Of a DNA stretch of 64,000 bases, positions 17,613-27,744 are shown piece by piece. This stretch comes from Kitasatospora xanthocidica (GTDB lineage Bacteria > Actinomycetota > Actinomycetes > Streptomycetales > Streptomycetaceae). Positions within the stretch are counted from its first letter, which is position 1. Each line of letters begins with the position of its first letter. Location of the stretch: assembly GCF_014656195.1 (NCBI RefSeq), contig NZ_BNBY01000007.1, positions 170,491-234,490 on the forward strand. The letters are read 5' to 3'. The notes under the pieces are model-generated. The model was not told the origin of the DNA. It made no database searches and saw nothing but the letters and a program-made list of their open reading frames with translations. A program made the position numbers and the translations under genes.

Positions 17613-17644
17613 GCCGCGTACTCGCCCGCACGCGGGTACGCGGC
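17613..17644 (+). terminator. Imperfect hairpin between tkt and tal
   Basis: The outer 8-bp arms GCCGCGTA/TACGCGGC (17613-17620, 17637-17644) enclose a 4-bp inner stem with a bulge. It could attenuate read-through from tkt into tal or protect the 3' end. There is no T-tract. Confidence 0.4.
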
Positions 17645-17691
17645 CTCCTCTGACTACCCCACGAAGCAGAAGAGCAAGGGACTGAAGCACC

Positions 17692-18834
17692 ATGACTGAC
17701 GCACTGAAGCGCCTCAGCGACGAAGGCGTTGCGATCTGGCTGGACGACCTCAGCCGCAAGCGGCTGAACTCCGGCAACCTGGCCGAACTGGTGCAGAACA
17801 AGCACGTGGTGGGTGTCACCACCAACCCGACCATCTTCCAGAAGGCGATCGCCGGCAGCGGCGACGACTCCTACGACGGCCAGCTGCGTGACCTCGCCGT
17901 CCGCAAGGTCACCACCGACGAGGCGATCCGCATGATCACCACCTCGGACGTGCGTGACGCCGCCGACGTGCTGCGCCCGGTCTACGACGCCTCCAACGGC
18001 CGCGACGGCCGGGTGTCGATCGAGGTCGACCCGCGCCTGGCGCACGAGACCGCCGCCACGGTGGCCGAGGCCAAGCAGCTGTGGTGGCTGGTCGACCGCC
18101 CGAACGTCCTCATCAAGATCCCCGCCACCAAGGCCGGTCTGCCCGCGATCGCCGAGGTCATCGGCAAGGGCATCAGCGTCAACGTCACGCTGATCTTCTC
18201 GCTGGAGCGCTACAAGGCCGTCATCGACGCCTACCTGACCGGTCTGGAGTCCGCCAAGGCCAAGGGCCTGGACCTCTCCCAGATCGAGTCGGTCGCCTCC
18301 TTCTTCGTCTCCCGCGTGGACACCGAGATCGACAAGCGCCTGGACAAGATCGGCGGCGAGGCCAAGAACCTGCGCTCCAAGGCCGCGCTGGCCAACGCCC
18401 GCCTCGCCTACCAGGCGTACGAGGAGGTCTTCGGCAGCGTCGACGGCAAGACCGCCGGCAGCGCCCGCTGGGCCGCCCTGGAGGCCGCCGGCGCCAAGCC
18501 GCAGCGCCCGCTGTGGGCCTCCACCGGCGTCAAGGACCCGGCCCTGCCGGACACCCTGTACGTCACCGAGCTGGTCGCCCCCGGCACCGTCAACACCATG
18601 CCCGAGGCCACCCTGGACGCCACCGGCGACCACGGCGTGATCACCGGCAACACCATCGTCCCCAACTACGCCGACGCCAAGGCCGCGCTGGACGCGATCG
18701 CCGCCGCCGGCGTGGACTACGACGACGTGGTCCAGGTCCTGGAGGACGAGGGCGTGGAGAAGTTCGAGCAGTCCTGGAACGAGCTGCTCGACACCGTCAC
18801 CGCCTCGCTCGCCTCCTTCGCCGACGAGAAGTGA
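17692..18834 (+). CDS. tal: Transaldolase
   Basis: Transaldolase transfers dihydroxyacetone units from sedoheptulose 7-phosphate to glyceraldehyde 3-phosphate. The 380-residue protein belongs to the longer actinobacterial/cyanobacterial class. The Schiff-base lysine lies in RPNVLIKIPATKAGLPA, and the N-terminus carries the conserved VGVTTNPTIFQKAI. The ATG 17692 follows tkt and precedes zwf by 40 bp. Confidence 0.97.
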   Translation: MTDALKRLSDEGVAIWLDDLSRKRLNSGNLAELVQNKHVVGVTTNPTIFQKAIAGSGDDSYDGQLRDLAVRKVTTDEAIRMITTSDVRDAADVLRPVYDASNGRDGRVSIEVDPRLAHETAATVAEAKQLWWLVDRPNVLIKIPATKAGLPAIAEVIGKGISVNVTLIFSLERYKAVIDAYLTGLESAKAKGLDLSQIESVASFFVSRVDTEIDKRLDKIGGEAKNLRSKAALANARLAYQAYEEVFGSVDGKTAGSARWAALEAAGAKPQRPLWASTGVKDPALPDTLYVTELVAPGTVNTMPEATLDATGDHGVITGNTIVPNYADAKAALDAIAAAGVDYDDVVQVLEDEGVEKFEQSWNELLDTVTASLASFADEK

Positions 18835-18874
18835 CCCCTGCTCACAGCCAGCGCACGAAAGCGGAGCCCATCAA

Positions 18875-20448
<1,574 letters not shown>

Positions 20449-20452
<4 letters not shown>

Positions 20453-21534
20453 AGATCGACCTCACCAACACGACGTCCAGCAAGATCAACGCCGCGCTCA
20501 TGGAGGCGCGCCGGGGCAGCGGAGCCACCGCCGCCGGCATGGTGCTCACCCTGGTGATCGTGACCGACGAGGGCAGCGCCTACGACGCCCTCAAGGCCGC
20601 CAACGACGCCTCCCGCGAGCACCCGATGCGCACCCTCGCGGTGATCAAGCGCGCCGGGCGTTCGCCGCGGGCCCGCGCCGAGACCCGGCTGGACGCCGAG
20701 ATCCTGGTCGGCTCGGACGCCGGCTCCGGGGAGACGGTCGTCCTGCGCATGCACGGCGAGCTCGCCGCGCACGCCCAGTCGGTCGTCCTGCCGCTGCTGC
20801 TGCCGGACGCCCCGGTCGTGGTCTGGTGGCCGGACAACGCGCCGCTGCACCCGGCGCAGGACCCGCTGGGCTCGCTCGCCCAGCGCCGGATCACCGACGC
20901 CGTCACCGCCGAGTCCCCGGTCGGCCAGCTCGCCCAGCGGGCGCAGAGCTACACCCCGGGCGACACCGACCTGGCCTGGACGCGGATCACCGGCTGGCGC
21001 TCGATGCTGGCCGCCGCGCTGGACCAGCGGCCGTCCACGATCGTCTCCGCGGCGGTCGAGGGCGAGTCCTACAACCCCAGCGTCGAGCTGCTCGGCCTGT
21101 GGCTGACCAACCGGCTGCACGTGCCGGTCGAGCGGGTCGTCACCGGTGGCCCCGGCATCACCGCGGTGCACCTGCGCACCAAGGACGGGGACATCACCCT
21201 GGACCGGCCGGACGGCCTGATGGGCACGCTCTCCATGCCCGGCTCGCCGGACCGCCAGGTGGCGCTCAAGCGGCGCGAGACGGCGGAGCTGATCGCCGAG
21301 GAGCTGCGCCGGCTGGACCCGGACGACATCTACTCGACGGCCGTGCGCACGCCCGTCGACCGGCTGCGCGAGCCGGCCAACGCCGAGACGGCGGCGGCCG
21401 AGCGGGTCGCCCACGCGGTCTCGGTCGCCGCCGGGGAGCCGGTGGCCAACCCCGACCGGGTCACCTCCGACGCGTCGGAGAAGAAGCCCGCGAAGAAGGC
21501 CGTCGGCAAGCGCGCGGGCAAGGACGGCGCATGA
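20449..21534 (+). CDS. opcA: Glucose-6-phosphate dehydrogenase assembly protein OpcA
   Basis: OpcA is an allosteric effector needed for full glucose-6-phosphate dehydrogenase activity. The 361-residue product has the usual OpcA blocks (MKIDLTNTTSSKINAAL, VVWWPDNAPLHPAQDPLG, TDLAWTRITGWRSMLAAAL). It ends in a Lys/Ala-rich tail, KKPAKKAVGKRAGK. It overlaps zwf (ATGA) at its start and pgl (ATGA) at its end, giving a tightly coupled zwf-opcA-pgl unit. Confidence 0.96.
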
Positions 21535-22319
21535 CCAACGCGACCCCGCAGCTGGTCGTCCACCGGGACAAGGAGCTGATGGCCCAGGCGGCCGCGGCCC
21601 GGCTGATCACCCGGATCGTGGACGCCCAGGCCGCCCGCGGCACCGCCTCGGTGGTGCTCACCGGCGGTCGCAACGGCAACGCCCTGCTCGCCGCGATCGC
21701 CGCCTCCCCGGCGCGCGACGCGGTCGACTGGGGCCGGCTGGACCTCTGGTGGGGCGACGAGCGCTTCGTGCCCGCCGCCGACCCGGACCGCAACGCCGTC
21801 CAGGCCCGCGCCGAGCTGCTGGACGCCGTCCCGCTCGACCCGGCGCGGGTGCACGAGATGCCCGCCTCGGACGGGGTGGACGGCTCGGACGTGGAGGCCG
21901 CCGCGGCCCGCTACGCCGAGGAGCTGCGGAAGGCGGCCGGGCCGGGCGACCGGCTGGGCGTCCCCGCCTTCGACGTGCTGCTGCTCGGCGTCGGCCCGGA
22001 CACCCACGTCGCCTCGCTCTTCCCCGAGCACCCGGGCGTGCGGGAGACCGAGCTGACCGTGATCGGCGTTCGCGGGGCCCCCAAGCCCCCGCCGACCCGG
22101 GTCTCGCTCACCCTCCCGGCCATCCGGGCCGCCCGCGAGGTCTGGCTGCTGGCCGCCGGCGAGGACAAGGCGGGCGCGGTCGCGCTGGCCCTGTCCGGCC
22201 CCGGCGAGATCCAGGCGCCCGCCTCCGGGGCGTACGGGCGCAGCCGCACCCTGATGCTGCTGGACCGCGCCGCCGCGGAGCGGATCCCGCCGCAGCTCTA
22301 CCCGCCGGCCTCGGCGTAG
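21531..22319 (+). CDS. pgl: 6-phosphogluconolactonase
   Basis: Pgl hydrolyses 6-phosphogluconolactone to 6-phosphogluconate, the step after Zwf. The 262-residue protein has the SugAR/GlcN6P-isomerase-like fold motifs VVLTGGRNGNALL, LWWGDERFVP and LLGVGPDTHVASLFP. The ATG 21531 lies within the opcA stop. A 19-bp hairpin follows and ends the pentose-phosphate operon. Confidence 0.96.
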   Translation: MTNATPQLVVHRDKELMAQAAAARLITRIVDAQAARGTASVVLTGGRNGNALLAAIAASPARDAVDWGRLDLWWGDERFVPAADPDRNAVQARAELLDAVPLDPARVHEMPASDGVDGSDVEAAAARYAEELRKAAGPGDRLGVPAFDVLLLGVGPDTHVASLFPEHPGVRETELTVIGVRGAPKPPPTRVSLTLPAIRAAREVWLLAAGEDKAGAVALALSGPGEIQAPASGAYGRSRTLMLLDRAAAERIPPQLYPPASA

Positions 22320-22328
22320 GGCAGGAAC

Positions 22329-22369
22329 GCCGAAGGGCGCCACCGTCGATGACGGTGGCGCCCTTCGGC
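22329..22369. terminator. Convergent hairpin terminator, 19-bp stem
   Basis: Perfect arms 22329-22347 and 22351-22369 with a three-base loop lie between pgl (plus) and the RbpA-like gene (minus). Confidence 0.88.
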
Positions 22370-22394
22370 TTCCGCCGGCACGGCGCTCGCGCGG

Positions 22395-22730
22395 TCAGAT
22401 CTCGCCGCGGAGCTTCGCCAGCGCCTCGGCCAGGATCGCCTCGCCGTCGGCGTCGGTGCGCCGCTCCCGGACGTAGGCGAGGTGCGTCTTGTACGGCTCG
22501 TTGCGCGAGGGAGCCGGCGGGTTGTGCTGGTCCTGCCCGGCCGGGAAGCCGCAGCGCGGGCAGTCCCAGGTGTCCGGGATCGCCGCCTCCGCGGCGAAGC
22601 TGGGCCGGGTCTCGTGCTTGTTGGCGCACCAGAAGGAGATCCGGTTGCGCGGGGCGGACTCGCCGCGCTCCGCCTCGCCCATCGGGCCGGCCCCAACCCT
22701 GCTGCCACGGATGGCATTGCCACTTGCCAC
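22395..22730 (-). CDS. RbpA-family RNA polymerase-binding protein (paralogue type)
   Basis: This is a 111-residue zinc-containing protein of the RbpA family, which binds RNA polymerase and the principal sigma factor and activates transcription. Zinc ligands are visible as FWCANKHE and DCPRCGFPAG (C35, H39, C56, C59). The C-terminal sigma-interaction helix is KTHLAYVRERRTDADGEAILAEALAKLRGEI. The sequence starts MASGNAIRGSRVGAG. It differs from the classical streptomycete RbpA, which has YETDRG at the N-terminus and THWDMLMERR before the last helix, so this is probably the second family member. It stands alone between convergent pgl and the secG operon. Confidence 0.85.
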   Translation of the reverse strand: MASGNAIRGSRVGAGPMGEAERGESAPRNRISFWCANKHETRPSFAAEAAIPDTWDCPRCGFPAGQDQHNPPAPSRNEPYKTHLAYVRERRTDADGEAILAEALAKLRGEI

Positions 22731-22887
22731 GGTCTGACTCCCTGCGTACTGGTGCGCCGACCCGCCGCGGTGCGCGTCGGTGGCGAAAGTCGTCCTAGTG
22801 TAAGCAGGAGTTAAGCCTCCGCCACCACTGCCTGCGCCCCCGACCGTCCCAGGATAGGCGCTCGGGCGACGGGGCGTCAGGCTTGTG

Positions 22888-23124
22888 TCAGCTCTTGTAC
22901 TTCAGCAGCAGGCTGAGCACGATGATGCTGGCGAACCAGCCCAGGCCGACCACGATGGTGATGCGGTCGAGGTTTCGCTCGGCCACCGCCGAGCCGCCGC
23001 CGGTGGACATCGCGCCACCGCCGAACATGTCCGACAGACCGCCGCCCTTCCCCTTGTGCAGCAGCACCAGGAGGATCATCAGCAGGCTGAAGATGATCAG
23101 GGCAATCGAGAACCCGAGAACCAC
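22888..23124 (-). CDS. secG: Preprotein translocase subunit SecG
   Basis: SecG is the small accessory subunit of the SecYEG channel in the plasma membrane. The 78-residue product has two hydrophobic helices (residues about 3-22 and 56-74) and the family loop LLHKGKGGGLSDMFGGG between them. The start is GTG 23124. It lies downstream of tpiA on the same strand (87-bp gap), the usual actinobacterial gap-pgk-tpiA-secG order. Confidence 0.95.
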   Translation of the reverse strand: MVLGFSIALIIFSLLMILLVLLHKGKGGGLSDMFGGGAMSTGGGSAVAERNLDRITIVVGLGWFASIIVLSLLLKYKS

Positions 23125-23211
23125 GGCGGGACCAACTCTCTCGTATCTTCGGCGAAGGGGCCGGGCCGCGTACGGCGGTCCGGCCCCAAAGCCTACGTTG
23201 CTGCGGCGGCG

Positions 23212-23997
23212 TTAGCCTACTGCCTGCTCACGGTAGCGCACGATCTTGACGAACTCCTCGGCGTCCAGCGAGGCACCGCCGATCAGGCCGCCGTCGATGT
23301 CGGGCTTGGCCATCAGGCCGGCCGCGCTCGACGACTTCACCGAACCGCCGTACAGCACGCGGACCTTGTCGGCCAGCTCGGCGCTGTACAGCTCGGCGAT
23401 CCGCCCGCGGATGGCGGCGCAGACCTCCTGCGCGTCCTCCGGGGTGGCCACCTCGCCGGTGCCGATCGCCCAGACCGGTTCGTAGGCGACCACGATGGAC
23501 TCGGCCTGGTCGGCCGGGACGTCCGCCAGGGCGCCGTCCAGCTGGGCCAGGGTGTACTCGACGTGGGTGCCGGCCTTGCGGATCTCCAGCGGCTCGCCGA
23601 TGCACAGGATCGGGGTGACCCCGGCGCGGTAGGCGGCCTTCACCTTGGCGTTGACGATCTCCTCGTTCTCGCCGTGGTACTGGCGGCGCTCCGAGTGGCC
23701 GATCACCGCGTAGGTGCACTGGAGCTTGGCCAGCATCGGGCCGGAGACCTCGCCGGTGTAGGCGCCGCCGTCGTGCCGCGAGATGTCCTGCGAGCCGTAC
23801 TTGATCTTCAGCTTGTCGCCGAAGACCAGGGTCTGCACCGAGCGCAGGTCGGTGAACGGCACCAGGACGGCGACCTCGACGGCCTCGTAGTCCTTGTCGG
23901 CCAGCGCGAAGGCCAGCTTCTGGGTGTGCTGGATGGCCTCGAGGTGGTTGAGGTTCATCTTCCAGTTGCCCGCCATGAGCGGGAGACGGTCGGTCAT
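23212..23997 (-). CDS. tpiA: Triosephosphate isomerase
   Basis: TpiA interconverts dihydroxyacetone phosphate and glyceraldehyde 3-phosphate. The 261-residue protein has the N-terminal GNWKMN lysine, the catalytic His/Glu motifs VIGHSERRQ and VAYEPVWAIGTG, and the phosphate loop LYGGSVK. The start is ATG 23997 (MTDRLPLMAGNWK) with GGAAGG upstream, four bases after the pgk stop. A longer frame upstream only overlaps pgk. Confidence 0.97.
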   Translation of the reverse strand: MTDRLPLMAGNWKMNLNHLEAIQHTQKLAFALADKDYEAVEVAVLVPFTDLRSVQTLVFGDKLKIKYGSQDISRHDGGAYTGEVSGPMLAKLQCTYAVIGHSERRQYHGENEEIVNAKVKAAYRAGVTPILCIGEPLEIRKAGTHVEYTLAQLDGALADVPADQAESIVVAYEPVWAIGTGEVATPEDAQEVCAAIRGRIAELYSAELADKVRVLYGGSVKSSSAAGLMAKPDIDGGLIGGASLDAEEFVKIVRYREQAVG

Positions 23998-24001
23998 GCT
24001 G

Positions 24002-25207
24002 TCAGCCTTCCAGGGCGGCGAGACCGGGAAGGGTCTTGCCCTCCAGGTACTCGAGGCTCGCGCCACCGCCGGTCGAGATGTGTCCAAAGGCGTTCTCGTC
24101 GAAGCCCAGGATGCGGACGGCCGCGGCGGAGTCCCCGCCGCCGACCACGGTGAACGCGTCGCTGTCCACCAGGGCCTGGGCGACGGCCTTGGTGCCCTCG
24201 GCGAAGGTCGGGTGCTCGAAGACACCGACCGGGCCGTTCCAGAACACCGTCTTGGCGTCGGCCAGCTTCGAGGCGAAGAGCTCGCGGGTCTTCGGGCCGA
24301 TGTCCAGGCCCTCCTTGTCGGCGGGGATCTTGTCCGCGTCGACGACCGCGAAGTCCTCCACCGGCGCGTGGGTCTTGGTGTCGGGGAAGGACGCGGAGAC
24401 CGCGACGTCCACCGGCAGCACGAACTCGACGCCGTTCTGCTTCGCCCGCTCCAGGTACTCCAGGACGGTGTCGACCTGGTCCTTCTGCAGCAGCGAGATG
24501 CCGACCTCGTTGCCCAGCGCGTACAGGAAGGTGTACGCCATGCCGCCGCCGATCAGGATGCGGTCGGCCTTGCCGAGCAGGTTGTCGATCACGCCGACCT
24601 TGTCGGAGACCTTGGAACCGCCGAGCACGACCACGTACGGGCGCTCGACGTCCTCGGTGAGCTTCTTCAGCACGCCGACCTCGGTGGCGATCAGGTCGCC
24701 GACGGCGCTCGGCAGCAGGCCGGGCAGGTCGTAGACCGAGGCGTGCTTGCGGTGCACGGCGCCGAAGCCGTCACCGACGTACAGGTCGGCGAGGGCGGCC
24801 AGCTGCTCGGCGAAGGCCTTGCGCTCGGCGTCGTCCTTGCTGGTCTCGCCGGCGTTGAAGCGCAGGTTCTCCAGCAGCACGACCTCGCCGTCGGCCAGCG
24901 CGGACACGGCGGCCCGGGCGCTCTCGCCCACGGTGTCGGCGGCGAAGGCGACCGGCCGGCCGAGGACCTCGCCGAGGCGGGCGGCCACCGGCGCGAGGGA
25001 GTACTGCGGGTCCGGCTCGCCCTTGGGGCGGCCGAGGTGGGAGGCGACGACGACCTTGGCACCGCGCTCGACGAGCTTGGCGATGGTCGGGGCGACGGCG
25101 CGGATCCGGCCGTCGTCGGTGATCCGGTCGCCCGACAGCGGGACGTTCAGGTCGGCGCGCACGAACACGCGCTTGCCGGCGACTTCGAGGTCTTCGATGG
25201 TCTTCAC
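24002..25207 (-). CDS. pgk: Phosphoglycerate kinase
   Basis: Pgk transfers phosphate from 1,3-bisphosphoglycerate to ADP. The 401-residue protein has RADLNVPL, SHLGRPKG, FGAVHRKHAS, and the C-terminal nucleotide loop VGGGDSAAAVR...HISTGGGASLEYLEGK. The start is GTG 25207 (VKTIEDLEVAGKRV), with AGGAG about 12 bases upstream. It is the first gene of a pgk-tpiA-secG unit, and a hairpin separates it from gap. Confidence 0.97.
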   Translation of the reverse strand: MKTIEDLEVAGKRVFVRADLNVPLSGDRITDDGRIRAVAPTIAKLVERGAKVVVASHLGRPKGEPDPQYSLAPVAARLGEVLGRPVAFAADTVGESARAAVSALADGEVVLLENLRFNAGETSKDDAERKAFAEQLAALADLYVGDGFGAVHRKHASVYDLPGLLPSAVGDLIATEVGVLKKLTEDVERPYVVVLGGSKVSDKVGVIDNLLGKADRILIGGGMAYTFLYALGNEVGISLLQKDQVDTVLEYLERAKQNGVEFVLPVDVAVSASFPDTKTHAPVEDFAVVDADKIPADKEGLDIGPKTRELFASKLADAKTVFWNGPVGVFEHPTFAEGTKAVAQALVDSDAFTVVGGGDSAAAVRILGFDENAFGHISTGGGASLEYLEGKTLPGLAALEG

Positions 25208-25291
25208 GGGGATTCGGTTACTCCTGGGGAGATGGTCGATGCGCAGAGGCGGCACGGCGCAGGGGCCGCCTGAGAAGTCCATGAGCGCGGA

Positions 25292-25332
25292 ACGAGGGCC
25301 CGGTCGGCATGGTGCGCCGTCCGGGCCCTCGT
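25292..25332 (-). terminator. Hairpin between gap and pgk
   Basis: The 12-bp perfect arms 25292-25303 and 25321-25332 enclose a 17-base loop. It lies directly downstream of gap and upstream of pgk, suggesting partial termination and separate dosing of gap. Confidence 0.65.
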
Positions 25333-25359
25333 CCTCACATCACGTCAGCCCCCACCGCG

Positions 25360-26367
25360 TCAGAGCTGCCCACCGACGAGGGTGACCAGGTCGACGACGC
25401 GGTTCGAGTAGCCCCACTCGTTGTCGTACCAGCCGAGCACCTTGACCTGGTTGCCCTGGACCATGGTGAGCTGGCTGTCGAAGATGCAGGAGGCCGGGTC
25501 GTTGACGATGTCCGAGGAGACGATCGGGTCCTCGGTGTAGGCCAGGATGCCCTTGAGCGGGCCCTCCTGCGCGGCCTTCTGGAAGGCCGCGTTGACCTCG
25601 TCCTTGGTGACCTCGCGCTCGAGGGTGACGACCAGGTCGGTGATGGAGCCGGTCGGGACCGGGACGCGCAGCGAGGTGCCGTCCAGCTTGCCCTTCAGCT
25701 CCGGCAGGACCAGGGCGGTCGCCTTGGCGGCACCGGTCGAGGTCGGGATGATGTTCTGCGAGGCCGCACGAGCACGGCGCAGGTCCTTGTGCGGGAAGTC
25801 CAGGGTCACCTGGTCGTTGGTGAACGCGTGGACGGTGGTCATCAGACCCTTGACGATGCCGAAGCTCTCGTTCAGCACCTTGGCCATCGGCGCCACGCAG
25901 TTGGTGGTGCAGGAGGCGTTGGAGATGATGTCGTGCTTGGCGGCGTCGTACTTGTCGTCGTTGACGCCCAGGACGATGGTGACGTCCTCGTCGGTCGCGG
26001 GCGCCGAGATGATGACCTTCTTCGCGCCGGCGGCGAGGTGCTTCTTCGCGGCCTCGGCCTTGGTGAAGATGCCGGTGGACTCGACGACGATGTCGACGCC
26101 CAGGGCGGCCCACGGCAGGTTGGCGGGGTCACGCTCGGCGGTCACCTTGAAGGTGTGGCCGTCGACGGTGATGCTGTCCTCGGTGTGCGAGACCTCGGCC
26201 TGGAGGGTACCCAGGGTGGTGTCGTACTTGAGCAGGTGAGCCAGGGTCTTCGTGTCGGTGAGGTCGTTGACACCGACGATCTCGATGTCCGCGCCCTGGG
26301 CCTTGACCGCGCGGAAGAAGTTGCGGCCGATGCGGCCGAAGCCGTTGATGCCTACCCGGATCGTCAC
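25360..26367 (-). CDS. gap: Glyceraldehyde-3-phosphate dehydrogenase (type I)
   Basis: Gap oxidises glyceraldehyde 3-phosphate to 1,3-bisphosphoglycerate with NAD+. The 335-residue protein has the NAD loop GINGFGRIGR, catalytic Cys153 in SNASCTTNC, His180 in TTVHAFTNDQ, and the C-terminal WYDNEWGYSNRVVDL. ATG 26367. Upstream are two adjacent palindromes and a tandem repeat, unlike the plain spacers before the other glycolytic genes here. Confidence 0.97.
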   Translation of the reverse strand: MTIRVGINGFGRIGRNFFRAVKAQGADIEIVGVNDLTDTKTLAHLLKYDTTLGTLQAEVSHTEDSITVDGHTFKVTAERDPANLPWAALGVDIVVESTGIFTKAEAAKKHLAAGAKKVIISAPATDEDVTIVLGVNDDKYDAAKHDIISNASCTTNCVAPMAKVLNESFGIVKGLMTTVHAFTNDQVTLDFPHKDLRRARAASQNIIPTSTGAAKATALVLPELKGKLDGTSLRVPVPTGSITDLVVTLEREVTKDEVNAAFQKAAQEGPLKGILAYTEDPIVSSDIVNDPASCIFDSQLTMVQGNQVKVLGWYDNEWGYSNRVVDLVTLVGGQL

Positions 26368-26552
26368 GAACCGATCTCCTCGTTAGGTACGCCGGGCCGG
26401 AGCCCGACGGGGGTGAGATTTGGGAAGTCCCCGACCGCCTATGACCCTACCCCTCCGGGGCCTGAAGGGGCACATCGCGCCACCTCGTGAGACGTGGCGT
26501 GGCGCACCCGAAACCCGATTTCAGGCCGTCCGCCCTTGGTCCGGCGGGCAGT

Positions 26553-26581
26553 TGGTCCCGGGACCATTGGTCTCTACCAAT
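26553..26581. promoter_or_regulatory. Adjacent palindromes upstream of gap (TGGTCCCGGGACCA and ATTGGTCTCTACCAAT)
   Basis: A perfect 14-bp palindrome (26553-26566) shares one base with a second inverted repeat (26566-26581, 6-bp arms). The second matches the DasR consensus at about 12 of 16 positions. They lie about 190-215 bp upstream of the gap start. The rest of the interval 26368-26550 shows no gene or other recognised site. Confidence 0.45.
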
Positions 26582-26611
26582 TCGGGCCTGCGGACGCCTC
26601 CGGACGGCCTG

Positions 26612-26707
26612 CGGACGACCGTCCGGGAACACCTCCGGACGGCCGTCCGGGAACACCTCCGGACGACCGTCCGGGAACACCTGCGGAGGACCGTCCGGAA
26701 ACGCCGA
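26612..26707. repeat. 24-bp tandem repeat, four units
   Basis: Three near-identical 24-bp units (26612-26635, 26636-26659, 26660-26683; each starts CGGACGRCCGTCCGGGAAC) are followed by a decayed fourth (26684-26707). Each unit contains the inverted repeat CCGGACG/CGTCCGG across unit borders. The array is in the gap-whiA spacer, not in a convincing gene. Confidence 0.85.
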
Positions 26708-26740
26708 CGGCCGGCGCCCGGGGAGCCGGGCGCCGGCCGT
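26707..26740 (-). terminator. Hairpin terminator downstream of whiA, 15-bp stem
   Basis: Perfect arms 26707-26721 and 26726-26740 with loop GGAG lie 24 bp after the whiA stop. Confidence 0.8.
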
Positions 26741-26763
26741 GTCTCGATCACGGACGGGGGGCG

Positions 26764-27744
26764 TCAGTTCATCGCCATCTCGTCGGTCAGGCTGGCCTCG
26801 GTGCTCGGCAGGCCGAGCTCGGAGGCGCGCTTGTCGGCCATCGCCAGCAGCCGGCGGATCCGGCCGGCCACCGCGTCCTTGGTCAGCGGCGGGTCGGCGA
26901 GCGCGCCCAGCTCCTCCAGCGAGGCCTGCTTGTGCTGCATCCGCAGCTGGCCGGCCGCGGCCAGGTGCTCGGGCACCTCCTCGCCGAGGATCTCCAGCGC
27001 GCGCTGCACCCGGGCGCCGGCCGCCACCGCGGCGCGGGCCGAGCGGCGCAGGTTGGCGTCGTCGAAGTTGGCGAGGCGGTTGGCGGTGGCCCGCACCTCG
27101 CGCCGCATCCGGCGCTCCTCCCAGGCGAGCACCGACTCGTGCGCGCCCAGCCGGGTCAGCAGCGCGCCGATCGCGTCACCGTCGCGGATGACCACCCGGT
27201 CCACGCCGCGCACCTCGCGGGCCTTGGCCGGGATGCCGAGCCGACGGGCCGCGCCGACCAGGGCCAGCGCCGCCTCGGAGCCGGGGCAGGTGATCTCCAG
27301 CGAGGAGGAGCGGCCCGGCTCGGTGAGCGAGCCGTGCGCCAGGAAGGCACCGCGCCAGGCGGCCTCGGCGTCGCAGGTGGCGCCGGAGACGACCGCCGGC
27401 GGCAGCCCCCGGATCGGGCGGCCCCGGCCGTCCACCAGACCGGTCTGCCGGGCGAGCAGCTCGCCGTCCTTGACCACGCGGACCACGAAACGGCTGCCGC
27501 GGCGCAGCCCGCCGGGCGCCATCACGACCAGGTCGGAGGAGTGCCCGAAGATCTCCAGCAGGTCCTTGCGCAGCCGCCGTGCCGCCGCCCCGGTGTCCAG
27601 CTCCGCCTCGATCACGATGCGGCCGCTCACGATGTGCAGTCCGCCCGCGAACCGCAGGATCGCCGACACCTCCGCCTTGCGACAGCAGGCCCGGGTGACC
27701 GGGAGCCGGCTGATCTCGTCCTTCACCGCTGGAGTCATCGCCAT
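26764..27744 (-). CDS. whiA: Sporulation regulator WhiA
   Basis: WhiA works with WhiB to switch aerial hyphae to sporulation septation in streptomycetes. It has a LAGLIDADG-like N-terminal domain (CCRKAEVSAILRFAGGLH..., WRGAFLAHGSLTEP) and a C-terminal helix-turn-helix (LADPPLTKDAVAGRIRRLLAMAD). The 326-residue protein is full length. The start ATG 27744 (MAMTPAVK) has AAGGA upstream; a second ATG is two codons in. Its first 10 bases overlap the end of yvcK, so the two are coupled. Confidence 0.97.
   Translation of the reverse strand: MAMTPAVKDEISRLPVTRACCRKAEVSAILRFAGGLHIVSGRIVIEAELDTGAAARRLRKDLLEIFGHSSDLVVMAPGGLRRGSRFVVRVVKDGELLARQTGLVDGRGRPIRGLPPAVVSGATCDAEAAWRGAFLAHGSLTEPGRSSSLEITCPGSEAALALVGAARRLGIPAKAREVRGVDRVVIRDGDAIGALLTRLGAHESVLAWEERRMRREVRATANRLANFDDANLRRSARAAVAAGARVQRALEILGEEVPEHLAAAGQLRMQHKQASLEELGALADPPLTKDAVAGRIRRLLAMADKRASELGLPSTEASLTDEMAMN

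Noticed and set aside
15478..18633. Long minus-strand open frame (1051 codons) opposite tkt and tal
   Set aside because: Shadow of well-recognised enzymes; composition is GC-frame artefact (Gly/Val/Arg/Leu rich) with no domain.
23998..24225. Longer N-terminus for triosephosphate isomerase
   Set aside because: It would overlap pgk entirely; ATG 23997 has GGAAGG upstream and matches the family N-terminus.
26612..26707. CRISPR-like array
   Set aside because: Units are contiguous 24-bp tandem repeats with no unique spacers and no cas genes nearby.
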